A stretch of 64,000 bases of DNA from Bedellia somnulentella (lineage: Eukaryota; Arthropoda; Insecta; Lepidoptera; Bedelliidae). The stretch spans positions 3,410,001 through 3,474,000 of the forward strand of contig OY755187.1 in the NCBI GenBank assembly GCA_963576735.1, given 5' to 3'. The translations under genes and the position numbers were made by a program. How positions within the stretch are numbered: position 1 is the first letter of the stretch; the number at the start of each line of letters is the position of its first letter. Positions 21,641 through 60,757 of the stretch are shown here, piece by piece. The notes beneath the pieces were generated by a model. The model was not told the origin of the DNA, made no database searches, and was given only the letters and a program-made list of their open reading frames with translations.

Positions 21641-21755
21641 AAAAGATTGATGGATGTGAACGAAGCTAGAGAGGTTTTGCCAGGATCGTAAAAAGTAGCG
21701 ATCGATTGTCTCTGCCTACCCCAATGAGAACTAACGGCGTGAGTATAAGATTGTA
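21640..21755 (+). repeat. RTE-like LINE 3'-end fragment
   Basis: GATTGATGGATGTGAACGAA, AAAGTAGCGATCGATTGTC, TGCCTACCCCAATGAGAACT and AACGGCGTGAGTATAAG. Confidence 0.65.
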
Positions 21756-21879
21756 TGTAGAGAATTGCATCAAGATCAACATTTTATGAAGTATTTTATT
21801 TGATATTTATCAAGAGTATGTTTATAGGGCAAGATATAAACACTTACTACTGAAAGTCCTTATCTATACTTATTATGAA

Positions 21880-22010
21880 GAGGAAAATTTTGTTTGTGTG
21901 TTAGTTTTTCTGTAATGAATTTACTCTGAAACCACTCAACCGAGATTTTAAAGTCGTTTCACCTATAGAAACCTGCAACTTCAGAAAAAACATATCTCAT
22001 CATCAGCTAA
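21880..22010 (+). mobile_element. Possible Helitron 5' fragment
   Basis: ATCTATACTTATTATGAAGA followed by a body with ACTCAACCGAGATTTTAAAG is the kind of start seen in lepidopteran Helitrons. No 3' hairpin follows; a SINE comes next. Confidence 0.3.
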
Positions 22011-22091
22011 ATATCATCACGCAAAGGTTATTAATGGAAGAGCAGTGGTCAGATCTATAGATATTTACATTTATATACTACAATTTTGTAA

Positions 22092-22380
22092 GACGTGATA
22101 GCTCAATGGGTAGAACACCGGTTATCGAGCATACGACTAGTTTTCAAATCCCGGGTCGTGCCTACACCAATTCGTCTTTTCAAAAGACATATGTCTGGTT
22201 AATTTATCACGGTTGTTAACGGTGAGGGAAATCATATCATGAGGAAACCCACATGGCTGAGTTGTACTTAGTCATGTGACAGTGTATTCGTACAAAACGG
22301 CGATAGGCCTGCCCTCACGTGAGTACACTGTCCATGCAAAACGTGGGCACTCTGAACACCAGGTGACAAAGTCACGTGAT
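22092..22380 (+). mobile_element. Family A SINE, 3'-truncated
   Basis: tRNA-like head GACGTGATAGCTCAATGGG at 22092; stops after AAGTCACGTGAT, lacking the terminal CCCCTTCGGGG hairpin and TTATG tail. Confidence 0.8.
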
Positions 22381-22587
22381 TTGTAAAGAGGCAGTCTACT
22401 ACAGTTTTATAAGTCAAGCACCAATCGAATGATAAAACCAGAATGGTTAAGTACTTATGCAAATAAACTCATCATTGCTTCAGATTGTATAATATTGTAA
22501 CTCATTTCACGGTTTACGCCGTATAACCCTCGAGGGTCGGTAGAAGTAGTAAACATAAAAAAATATTTCCTATATTGAATCGTTTCA

Positions 22588-22675
22588 ACATACATACATA
22601 CATATACTCACGGCCATAAAGCCCAAAAAGGGGTAGCCAGAGCTTTAGAGCTAGAAACTCCTCAGCCGTAAGTAT
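22588..22675 (-). repeat. Family B repeat, truncated
   Basis: (CATA)n, ACTCACGGCCATAAAGCCC to CTAGAAACTCCTCAGCCG only. Confidence 0.6.
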
Positions 22676-22698
22676 ATTTATGTATGTTTTTCCAGATG

Positions 22699-23073
22699 CG
22701 ACATGATAGTCCAGTGGGTAGAACACCCGCCCGAAAAACAGAAGGGCGTGAGTTCCAATCCTGGGACGGGCCTACACCAATTTGTCTTTTCTAAAGTCAT
22801 ATGTGTGGTTAATTTATCATGGTTGCTAACGGTGAGGGAAAACATCGTGAGGAAACCCACATGGCTGAGTTGTACTTAGTCATGTGACAGTGTATTCGTA
22901 CAAAACGGCGATAGGCCTGCCCCCTATCACGTGAGTACACTGTCTAAGCAAAACGTAGGTACCTTCTCTGGAAACTAGATGGCGCTTGCCTTGTGAGTTC
23001 AGGAGTATTGGTACCCCTGCCAACCCCTTCGGGGACAAACGGCGTGAACTTTTATGTTATATGTTATGTTATG
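22699..23073 (+). mobile_element. Family A SINE inserted at the GALM acceptor/start codon
   Basis: Complete element of about 375 bp of the second subfamily (ACTAGATGGCGCTTG block at 22974). The 12-bp target duplication TTTTTCCAGATG lies at 22687-22698 and 23074-23085. It comprises a polypyrimidine end, the AG acceptor and the ATG of the mutarotase gene, so acceptor plus start codon now exist twice. Confidence 0.92.
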
Positions 23074-23082
23074 TTTTTCCAG

Positions 23083-23199
23083 ATGGTGAATTTAAAAGAG
23101 GAGCTTTACGGGGGCACAGTGAAGAAGTATACCTGGACCACAAATTCAGGGTTTTCCGTGTCAGCCATCTCTTATGGAGCCATCATTACTGAAATAAAG
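23083..23199 (+). CDS. GALM: GALM coding exon 1
   Basis: Acceptor TTTTTCCAG|ATG, donor AAG|GTGCGT; 39 codons, phase 0. A second identical acceptor-ATG sits at 22687-22698 from the SINE target duplication. Confidence 0.9.
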
Positions 23200-26100
23200 G
23201 TGCGTAGGAGAGTAAGACATGAATGTCTAATAAGATAAATTTCATTACATCCCATACATGTATGTATGTAGCTATATAGGGGCTCGACCCCAGCCTAATA
23301 GTTTAATTCAGCCATAGAAAACCAGATTGGCCTAGCAGCTACTGCCGTGATAGTAGTTGGGCCCGACAGCTTTACGTGACCTCCGAAACAAGGAATCATT
23401 TAGACTAAAAGATATCATCTTGAACAACTGGTTCTGACTGAAAATCGGTTAGGGATGTTAGTAGTAAAACTTGTATTTTTTTGAGTAATGTGTTAAAAAA
23501 TATAATTTTATAGTTAAGTTAATAAATGCAACCGTGATAGCCCAGTGGGTAGAACACTCGGTTATCGTGCAAACGACTAGTGTTCAAATCCTGGGTCGGG
23601 CCTACACCAATTTGTCTTTTCTAAAGACATATGTGTGGTTAATTTATCATGGTTGTTAACGGTGAGGGAAAACATCGTGAGGAAACCCACATGGCTGAGT
23701 TGTACTTAGTCATGTGACAGTGTATTCGTACAAAACGGCGATAGGCCTGCCCCCTATCACGTGAGTACACTGTCCATGCAAAACGTGGGTACTCTGAACA
23801 CCAGGTGACAAAGTCACGTGATGTTCAGAAGTATTAGTACCTCTGCCAACCCCTTCGGGGATATTCGGCGTGAACGTTTATGTTATGTTATGTTTATGTT
23901 ATGTTTATAGTTAATTGTAAATTCGCTGTTTTCTTCCTCTTTATACTCTCATTTAAATAATGTTTTTTCTCTTCTTATATTATACAACATAACATAACAT
24001 AAACGTTCAAGCCGTTTATCCCCGAAGGGGTTAGCAGAGGTACCAATACTTCTGAACTCACATGGCAGCGCCATCTAGTGTCCAGAGAAGGTACCCACGT
24101 TTTGCGTAGACAGTGTACTCACGTGATAGGGGGCAGGCCTATCGCCTATTCTTATATTATATTTAAACATTTATTTCAGGTCCCCGACAAATTCGGCCAG
24201 ATTGAAGATGTAGTCCTCGGCTTTGATGACCTCGAAAGTTATACAAAAAACAATGTCGCCTATTTCGGTGCTGTCATCGGTAGAGTCGCTAACCGGATTG
24301 GAAAGGGGGAATTCGAGATAGATGGAAATAAGTATCAAGTGGCTAAGAATATTGGGAATAATCATCTGCATGGTGGTCTTGTTGGGTTCGATAAGGTAAC
24401 TGAAAATATGGGAGGAAAATATGATTCGTGCACGTTTAGGTGTGAAAGATGACGTAGAGTGCAAGATGGAGAAAGGGATGTTTAGGTGGTTTGGGCACAT
24501 AGAGAGGATGGACGGCCGCGCAAGACGTTTGAAAACCAAATTGAAAACGTTATTTTATTACAGAGGCGAAAGTCTGTAGAGAAAAGAATAAAAGAGCATG
24601 TATGAGAAGAATGATGAATGTGGCAGAAGCAAGACAGATCATCATATGGATCATAAAAAGTGGCGATCTAGTCTCTGCCTACCCCAATGGGAACAACGGT
24701 GTGTGTATACGTAAGTAAGAAAGAAAATGTTTCTTAATATCCCAAAACTTTAAAAATATTGAGGATAAGATATTACTTACTAAGAGTCATTATTAAATGA
24801 CGACGTGATAGCTCAATGGGTAGAACACCGGTTAACGTGCAAGCGACTAGTGTTCAAATCCCGGGTCGGGCCTACACCAATTTGTCTTTTCTAAAGACAT
24901 ATGTGTGGTTAATTTATCATGGTTGTTAATGGTGAGGGAAAACATCGTGAGGAAACCCACATGACTGAGTTGTACTTAGTCATGTGACAGTGAATTCGTA
25001 CAAAACGGTGATAGGCCTGCCCCCTATCACGTGAGTACACTGTCCATGCAAAACGTGGGTACTCTGAACACCAGATGACAAAGTCACGTGATGTTCAGAA
25101 GTATTAGTACCTGTGCCAACCCCTTCGGGGATATTCGGCGTGAACGTTTATGTTATGTTATGTCTTTATGAGAATACTAAAAGTTAGTTCTTTAAGTTCT
25201 ATGTTCAGATTATATTCACTTCTATGATGTCTACTTAATCTATCTATCATTGTCATTTATTCGCTGACTGTGGCTGTCTGGAAGATATGACTTCCAGTGA
25301 TGATAATGCCGAATGCCAATCTTTTAATGCACTCCTTTTCAAGAATGTTATGTTTGTTAAATTGTTCCATTTGTATCATCTTATACTCATGCCTTTAGTT
25401 CCAATTTGGATAGTCATTGTGCTCGTGCTCTACTGAAATCACTATCTTCATTGCCCTTCATAAATCTTTCACCAATTTACATTCATCGATCCCTACATAT
25501 TTTCTTTTATATTCCTCAGAAAGTCTGGGACACCACAGTAATCGGGACAAAGGTGACATTCAGCTATTTATCAGCTGACGGCGAGGAAGGTTACCCCGGA
25601 GCGTTAGTGACAAACGTGTCATATGACGTCACGGATGATGGAGGTCTTATTATTGAATACGTGGCAGCCACTACCAAGAGGACTTTGATTAATCTTACTA
25701 ATCACTCGTATTTCAATTTGGCCGGACATGCCGGAGGAGCTGAAGAATTGTACGAGCATTATGTCACGATTAATGCTGATAAGTAAGTTATTCATCCCTA
25801 CACTTTTTTAGGGTTCCGTAGCCAAATGGCAAAAACGGGACCCTTATAGATTCGTCATGTCTGTCTGTCTGTCCGTCCGTCCGTCCGTCCGTCCGTATGT
25901 CACAGCCAGTTTATTCCGAAACTATAAGAACTACATTATTGGAAATTGGTGCGTAGATGTATTCTGTAAACCGCATTAAGATTTTAAAATAAAATCTGAA
26001 AAAAAAACCAAAATTTTTAGGGTTCCCCATACATAGAACTGAAACTCAAAATTTTTTTTTTCATCAAACCTATACGTGTGGGGTATCTATCAAAAGGTAT

Positions 26101-28215
26101 TTGAAAATGATGTTGAGGTTTCTTATATCATTTTTTTCAAAACTGAATAGTTTGCGCGAGAGACTTTTTCAAAGTGCTAAAATGTGTCCCCCCCCCCGTA
26201 ACTTCTAAAATATGGGCATGATAATACTGAAAAAAATATATGATGTGTATTATTATACAAACTACTAACGAAAATTGGTTTGAATGAGATCTAGCCCGTA
26301 GTTCTATTTTTAAACGTCATAAATCAAATTACTTACCTAATTTGGCTCCCATGATTTTCACACAAACGGGATTTTCTATATATATGATAGTACGGAACCC
26401 TTAGTGCGCGATCCGACTCGCACTTGGCCGGTTTTTATGGATAATACCCGGTAGTGCTTGTAGTTGTGGAGATGGCCTTGAATATTACAGACACCTTTTT
26501 CTTTCGTTCATCACCTAGGGTGATGCACGAGGTGACCAAGGATGCTTTATATCGAAAGTCTGGCGATGCGGTTAAAAACCTTTGTCTATCTTTTTGTAAT
26601 TAATTTGCGTCAATAATAAATGCCAACTTTTATGCCATGTTTTATATTCAACCGCAAATTGACGAAGACATGATAAAAATTAAAACTGGCTCAAAATTAC
26701 CGACATAGTTATCAATATCGTTTTTAAAGCATTGAGCGTTTTCTTAGAGAAGCAATATAGCGTAAATAAATTGTATAAAAGAAACTACATATAGTAAAAC
26801 AATGCTTATCGTTTTATCCCATAATTCAAATTAAAAATATAATTACCAAAAAATATATATATATATTTTAACATAACATAACACAAACATAAACGTTCAC
26901 GCCGAATATCCCCGAAGGGGTTGGCAGAGGTACTAATACTTCTGAACATCACGTGACTTTGTCACCTGGTGTTCAGAGTACCCACGTTTTGCTTGGACAG
27001 TGTACTCACGTGATAGGGGGCAGGCCTATCGCCGTTTTGTACGAATACACTGTCAAATGACTAAGTACAACTCAGCCCTGTGGGTTTCCTCACGATGTTT
27101 TCCCTCACCGTTAACAACATAAATTAACCACACATATGTCTTTAGAAAAGACAAATTGGTGTAATATTATTTTAACTTTTAGAATAACGGAAACAGACAG
27201 TGATTCCATCCCGACGGGTAAATTAAAAGCAGTTGGAGGAACACCGTATGATTTGAGAACATCAACTAAACTTGGGAAACTCTTGGACAGTGATAAGAAA
27301 CTATTCGATGACAACTTTTGCATCTCAAACTACAGGAAAAATGTAAGTGTTGCTTGTTACATCTATCTACTCTTACTAAGTGTTATTAAAGTGAGTGATT
27401 TGGGGCCCAAAAAGCTTGATCAGGTGAATCAGTCAGGTTATGTCTGAGAGTAAACATGTGAACCCTTTTTGTTCTCATCAATTTAGACCGCAGTAAAATG
27501 GCAGATTTTATTAATAACTAGTGCTCCGGCCCGGCTTTGCATGGATGGTGTTAAATATTTTTTACTGCTTATTTCCTACGATATTTAGCGTGACTATATA
27601 TCCTTTTACTGGTCCCAAACTACCTCTCCAACAATTTTCAGCCAGATCGGTTCATCTGTTCTCGAGTTACAAATAGTGTAACTAAGACGACTTTCTTCTA
27701 TATATATAGATAATGAAACATAAACTAAATGCTATGAATCAAAATAAATTCGGTCTCGCTCTCAATACGGGTTAATAATTTCCAAGTAGCTACAGGAAGA
27801 ATGTAATTATTCTTATTTAAATTTGGAGGCTTAGTTTCCTTCATTATATTCTAGTCAGGGTTTCTATAAATTTTCTAAAATTATAATTCTTCTTTTCAAG
27901 GAATGGAACTTCGTTGCCAGAGCATCCCACCAGTCATCAGGCCGCTACCTAGAAGTATACAGCGACCAGCCTGGAGTACAGTTTTACACCACGTATTACC
28001 TACCAGGCCCCGATGCGAAGGCTATAGTGGGAAAATCTGGGGTTGGATACCGAAGACATGGGGCTTTCTGCTTTGAAACACAAAAGTTCCCAGATGCCAT
28101 TCATCACCCTGAATTTGAAACTACGATTTTGAGCCCAGGAGAACTTTACACTCATAAAGTGAAATATATTTTTGGCGCGGAAAAAGACCATTCGCCATCT
28201 GTCATTGTCAATTGA
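23083..28215 (+). CDS. GALM: Galactose mutarotase (aldose 1-epimerase)
   Basis: Exons 23083-23199, 24180-24395, 25520-25782, 27183-27342 and 27901-28215 join in frame with GT-AG borders to 356 codons plus TGA. The enzyme interconverts alpha- and beta-anomers of galactose/glucose in the cytosol, feeding the Leloir pathway. Family landmarks in order: GGTVKKYTWTT, DVVLGFDDLESY, YFGAVIGRVANRIGKG, NNHLHGGLVGFDK (with the conserved HGG), DGEEGYPGAL, LTNHSYFNLAGH (with the catalytic-site His), PTGKLKAVGGTPYDLR, DDNFCISNY, GVQFYTTYYLPG and GAFCFETQKFPDAIHHP (with the conserved Glu acting as base). Length matches the roughly 340-aa family. The start is chosen because MVNLKEELYG aligns with the family's N-terminus; ATG is the first codon after an acceptor, so a 5' UTR exon must lie upstream. 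The gene is convergent with vermilion. Confidence 0.95.
23285..23470 (+). repeat. Decayed SINE related to 53610-53855
   Basis: TTGGCCTAGCAGCTACTGCC, ATAGTAGTTGGGCCCGACAG and CTTTACGTGACCTCCGAA match the landmarks of the better copy at 53610. No tRNA-like head remains. Confidence 0.45.
23531..23908 (+). mobile_element. Family A SINE, full length, main subfamily
   Basis: Head ACCGTGATAGCCCAGTGGGT, B box GTGTTCAAATCC, body with AACACCAGGTGACAAAGTCA, tail CGGCGTGAACGTTTATG and several TTATG units. Lies in GALM intron 1. Confidence 0.9.
23985..24148 (-). mobile_element. Family A SINE, 5'-truncated, next to GALM exon 2 acceptor
   Basis: 13-bp target duplication TTCTTATATTATA at 23972-23984 and 24149-24161. 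Only the 3' part of the SINE was inserted (from the CTATCGCC point to the ACATAACATAA tail). It belongs to the second subfamily (CAGCGCCATCTAGTG). The insertion lies 31 nt upstream of exon 2. Confidence 0.9.
24180..24395 (+). CDS. GALM: GALM coding exon 2
   Basis: Acceptor TTATTTCAG|G, donor AAG|GTAACT; encodes VPDKFGQIEDVVLGFDD to LHGGLVGFDK. Confidence 0.95.
24440..24715 (+). repeat. RTE-like LINE 3'-end fragment
   Basis: Contains TTTAGGTGGTTTGGGCACAT, AGAGCATGTATGAGAAGAAT and TCTCTGCCTACCCCAATGGG, i.e. the same C-terminal coding region as at 32446, with a gap and many changes. Confidence 0.65.
24800..25163 (+). mobile_element. Family A SINE, full length, main subfamily
   Basis: From GACGTGATAGCTCAATGGGT to TGTTATGTTATG in GALM intron 2. 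Confidence 0.88.
25520..25782 (+). CDS. GALM: GALM coding exon 3
   Basis: Acceptor TATTCCTCAG|A, donor AA|GTAAGT; encodes KVWDTTVIGTKVTFSYL to EHYVTINAD plus two bases of Lys. Includes the LTNHSYFNLAG active-site block. Confidence 0.95.
25811..26437 (+). repeat. Lepidopteran repeat with AGGGTTCCGTA/TACGGAACCCT ends
   Basis: Starts AGGGTTCCGTAGCCAAATGG and ends TACGGAACCC followed by GACTCGCACTTGGCCGG. A (GTCT)n/(GTCC)n run lies at 25857-25895 and a C-run at 26191. An inverted partial copy lies at 55204-55756. The short inverted ends suggest a DNA-transposon derivative; no coding is visible. Confidence 0.6.
26438..26862. other. Intronic sequence, nothing recognised
   Basis: AT-rich sequence of GALM intron 3 with a (TA)n run near 26852-26866. 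No repeat or gene identified. Confidence 0.4.
26873..27167 (-). mobile_element. Family A SINE, 5'-truncated, next to GALM exon 4 acceptor
   Basis: 9-bp target duplication TATTTTAAC at 26864-26872 and 27168-27176. The tRNA-like head is missing. The body ends 15 nt upstream of exon 4, so the acceptor's pyrimidine stretch is the duplicated target. Confidence 0.88.
27183..27342 (+). CDS. GALM: GALM coding exon 4
   Basis: Acceptor AACTTTTAG|A, donor AAT|GTAAGT; completes the split Lys and encodes ITETDSDSIPTGKLKAVGG to ISNYRKN. Confidence 0.93.
27519..27720 (-). mobile_element. Helitron-derived element, 3' end
   Basis: On the minus strand the element ends with GCAAAGCCGGGCCGGAGCAC and CTAG, a GC-rich hairpin before CTAG|T. 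A related body (ATATTTAGCGTGA) recurs at 56013-56205 in the same orientation. Confidence 0.55.
27901..28215 (+). CDS. GALM: GALM terminal exon
   Basis: Acceptor CTTTTCAAG|G; encodes EWNFVARASHQSSGRYLEVY to SPSVIVN and TGA at 28213-28215. Contains the conserved FETQ with the catalytic Glu. Confidence 0.95.
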   Translation, partial: EWNFVARASHQSSGRYLEVYSDQPGVQFYTTYYLPGPDAKAIVGKSGVGYRRHGAFCFETQKFPDAIHHPEFETTILSPGELYTHKVKYIFGAEKDHSPSVIVN

Positions 28216-28369
28216 AACCGCCATTTTGTATTTTTGCACTGAAACGTCAAATGTTTACTTTTTATCTGTACTGATCTAAAATGGGTCAATATATATTATA
28301 TCTAAGTAATTAAAAGCGCATTTATTATACAATACATTTATTATTTACTGATTAACAATAACCTTGTAA

Positions 28370-28390
28370 AATAAACTTAAAACGAATAAA
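28370..28390 (+). terminator. GALM poly(A) signals
   Basis: Two AATAAA hexamers at 28370-28375 and 28385-28390, 155-170 bp after the stop codon. On the opposite strand AATAAA occurs at 28321-28326 and 28337-28342 (read as TTTATT here), which would serve vermilion. The two 3' UTRs therefore probably overlap. Confidence 0.55.
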
Positions 28391-28488
28391 AGCCTTTAAG
28401 GCAAAGTAGCACAAAATCTTGCGAACTTATATCTCTAAAATCTCCTTATGAATCTTACTTAAGAAAAAAATTAAAGATAATAAGATAA

Positions 28489-57927
<29,439 letters not shown>

Positions 57928-57950
57928 TGTCCAGAAACAGAAAAATCCTC

Positions 57951-57958
57951 CTTTTATA
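57951..57958 (-). promoter_or_regulatory. TATA-like box upstream of vermilion
   Basis: TATAAAAG on the minus strand ends 24 bp before the ATG. If used, the 5' UTR would be only a few bases, so it may be fortuitous. Confidence 0.3.
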
Positions 57959-58040
57959 TTATGAAAAAAATAAAAATCCAAATTTAAAATATCACCCACA
58001 GCGTAAATCGCGCGCTTTCTCAACCAATGTCATATGACAT

Positions 58041-58050
58041 ACTGAACTGA
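58041..58050 (-). promoter_or_regulatory. Possible initiator (TCAGT) of vermilion
   Basis: Two TCAGT motifs overlap on the minus strand (TCAGTTCAGT). Initiation here would give a 5' UTR of about 115 nt. A GTCATATGAC palindrome with an E-box-like core lies at 58030. Confidence 0.3.
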
Positions 58051-58099
58051 CTGTCAGAAGCATTCCTTAATCACAATAAAAAAATGGTATCGATTTATA

Positions 58100-58520
58100 T
58101 CGTCCCTTTTTCTTGTATCAAACGAGATAAAGACGGCAATATAAGATGAAAAACTTGAATGTATTTCGCGGTTCGGGGACCGCATGCCTCGAACGGCAAT
58201 TTATCACATGTGTTTCATCATTGTTATTATATTACATTTTCTAAATCGAAATCTGATCGTTTATTTAATAGTGTAGTAGCGTAATTTGCAGTTTACATTG
58301 ATACAGTGTGTATTAATTCTCAATATAATGCAACCTCGTGGGAATATTGCGTGAAAAGGGTTTAGACACAGGAATGCCTAACTGTACGAAGATTCTTTTA
58401 TTTTATACCTTTAATAGATATTTTATACCAAGATTTGAAACTGGTTTTCATTAATTTACTTATTTGAGAGAGCATAAAACACAAAACAGCTATGGCATCT
58501 TAGATCTATGCCTTAGTTTT
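58100..58520. other. Upstream region of vermilion, nothing recognised
   Basis: AT-rich sequence with no repeat or gene that I can define; presumed 5' regulatory region by position. Confidence 0.35.
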
Positions 58521-58529
58521 ACTACGTGA

Positions 58530-58790
58530 TCCAATGCAACGAGGCGATCCGAAGAAGAACATGGGTAACTGACCTAGCACAAAGAGTTGCAAAACTTAGG
58601 GGGCAGTGGGCACATTGCACGCAGATCTGACGGCCATTGAGGCTCGAAGGTTCTGGAGTAGCAGTCTAGTGCCTTACGACGCATTGAAGGTAAGCCCCCG
58701 ACAGGGTGAAGACTTGGTGAAAGGTGCGGGAGCCGTTAGATAAGGGCAGTACAAAATCGGTCGTTGTGGAAATCTTCAGGGGACTATATT
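58530..58790 (+). pseudogene. LINE C-terminal fragment
   Basis: Broken frame with stretches like EARRFWSSSLVPYDALKV and GEDLVKGAGAV, then ACAAAATCGGTCGTTGTGGA. This matches the C-terminal region of a lepidopteran LINE whose typical ending mentions 'DDLVKVAG...QDRSLW'. Several stop codons. Confidence 0.5.
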
Positions 58791-59062
58791 GACTAGCATA
58801 ATAGGTTTTTTAAAAATCAAGTTGGTGTTACGCTAATTAATTTAAATTAAATTAATTATACTGTTCTCGTATATTTTTTACTATCTCAACCACATGTGTC
58901 ATTAGAAGGGGTAGCCAGGGATTGAGAGAAATTTCTCAGCCTACGTAGCTACGTGTTATGGTACTAGATGATCGAACAGTAAGATGGTTGCTAAGATGTA
59001 CGAGTACATTAAAATATAAATAGGTAAGGATACAGCTTTATACACATACACAATACTAGAGC

Positions 59063-59427
59063 CGTGATAGCCCAGTGGGTAGAACACTCGGTTATCGTGC
59101 AAACGACTAGTGTTCAAATCCTAGGTTGGGCCTACACCAATTTGTCTTTTCTAAAGACATATGTGTGGTTAATTTATCATGGTGGTTAACGGTGAGGGAA
59201 AACATCGTGAGGAAACCCACATGGCTGAGTTGTACTTAGTCATGTGACAGTGTATTCGTACAAAACGGCGATAGGCCTGCCCCCTATCACGTGAGTACAC
59301 TGTCCATGCAAAACGTGGGTACTCTGAACACCAGGTGACAAAGTCACGTGATGTTCAGAAGTATTAGTACCTCTGCCAACCCCTTCGGGGATATTCGGCG
59401 TGAACGTTTATGTTATGTTATATGTTA
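59063..59427 (+). mobile_element. Family A SINE, full length, main subfamily
   Basis: 12-bp target duplication CAATACTAGAGC at 59051-59062 and 59428-59439. One of the least diverged copies and a good reference for the family. Confidence 0.92.
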
Positions 59428-59439
59428 CAATACTAGAGC

Positions 59440-60080
59440 TATCTAGCAGAATCACCACGGGTTGGCGATCGCAGTAAAGTGTTAGTAGTACGCAGTAGAA
59501 TGGTTCTGCTTATTCACTGGCAGGCAATCCCTCTATCGCCATTTACTAATCCTATACGTAAAGAGGTGTTGGATACTATGCCGCCATCAAAAAAAGAGAA
59601 AGAGAGACATTTATTGCTGTACAGAACATGGAAAAAAAACCATCATAGATAAAAAAACAGCATGTTATTCATCAAAGTTAGAAAATTAAAGAACAAAAAA
59701 TCATACAAATATAATCACTTGACATGGTAACTACACGGCACCTACATAGATATCAGCCAAATGCATAACCCACCTTTTTTCAATGCCTTAGTCGGGTAAA
59801 AACATCATGAAATAAAGTATCATTGGTTAAAGGTTGCATGGTGTCCAGTGGATAAGACAAACCTGACAAGAAGAGATAACTTACTGCAATTCGTAGCATT
59901 AAATCGTCATACCTTTATGTTGATCCGAAAAATATTATTGCTGTAGTTTTATCTCCATCGATATTTATGTTGGTCACTTTATTATCGGCTAAATAACACA
60001 AACACACACAAAACGTCATCGATTATATTTCAGCTTGAAGTCGAGGGAAGAATCTGCATAAGATACAAAAACTGTAAATA
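59440..60080. other. No gene recognised
   Basis: AT-rich intergenic sequence without definable features. Confidence 0.35.
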
Positions 60081-60082
60081 TT

Positions 60083-60215
60083 TACATACATACATACATA
60101 TACTCACGGCTATAAATCCCTTAACGGGTAGCCAGAGCTTTGGAATGAGGAATTCCTCAGCCACTTTTGGAAGCTGATTGGGGGAAAGATGGTAATAATA
60201 AATATTTACGTTTAC
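60083..60215 (-). repeat. Family B repeat, truncated
   Basis: (CATA)n, ACTCACGGCTATAAATCCC to GGGGGAAAGATGGTAATAA. Confidence 0.65.
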
Positions 60216-60401
60216 TGGTTTTATGCTTGATTTATTATACCCTAAAAAACTCAAAGAATCAAACGTTCTCGTATCGTATATCCCTGAAGAGATGACAGAG
60301 GTAAACTTCCCCTCTAAAAACTACTATTTATTGAGATAGCAAGCAATATATATTTACACAATTAATTATACACAAAACAGAAATGAACCATTAACTCAAA
60401 C

Positions 60402-60747
60402 ATAAACATAAACGTTCACGCCGAATATCCCCGAAGGTACTAATACTTCTGAACATCACGTGACTTTGTCACCTGGTGTCCAGAGTACCCACGTTTTGCA
60501 TGGACAGTGTACTCACGTGATAGGGGGCAGGCCTATCGCCGTTTTGTACGAATACTCTGTCACATGACTAAGTACAACTCAGCCATGTGGGTTTCCTCAC
60601 GATGTTTTCCCTCACCGTTAACAACCATGATAAATTAACCACACATATGTCTTTAGAAAAGACAAATTGGTGTAGGCACGACCCAGGATTTTAACACTAG
60701 TCGTTTGCACGATAACCGAGTGTTCTACCCACTAGGCTATCACGGTG
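60402..60747 (-). mobile_element. Family A SINE with target duplication and short internal deletion
   Basis: 10-bp target duplication TAACTCAAAC at 60392-60401 and 60748-60757. Lacks the GGGTTGGCAGAG stretch after CCCCGAAGG. Confidence 0.9.
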
Positions 60748-60757
60748 TAACTCAAAC

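Noticed and set aside
25857..25895. CRISPR-like short repeats
   Set aside because: Simple GTCT/GTCC microsatellite without spacers, inside an interspersed repeat; the genome is eukaryotic.
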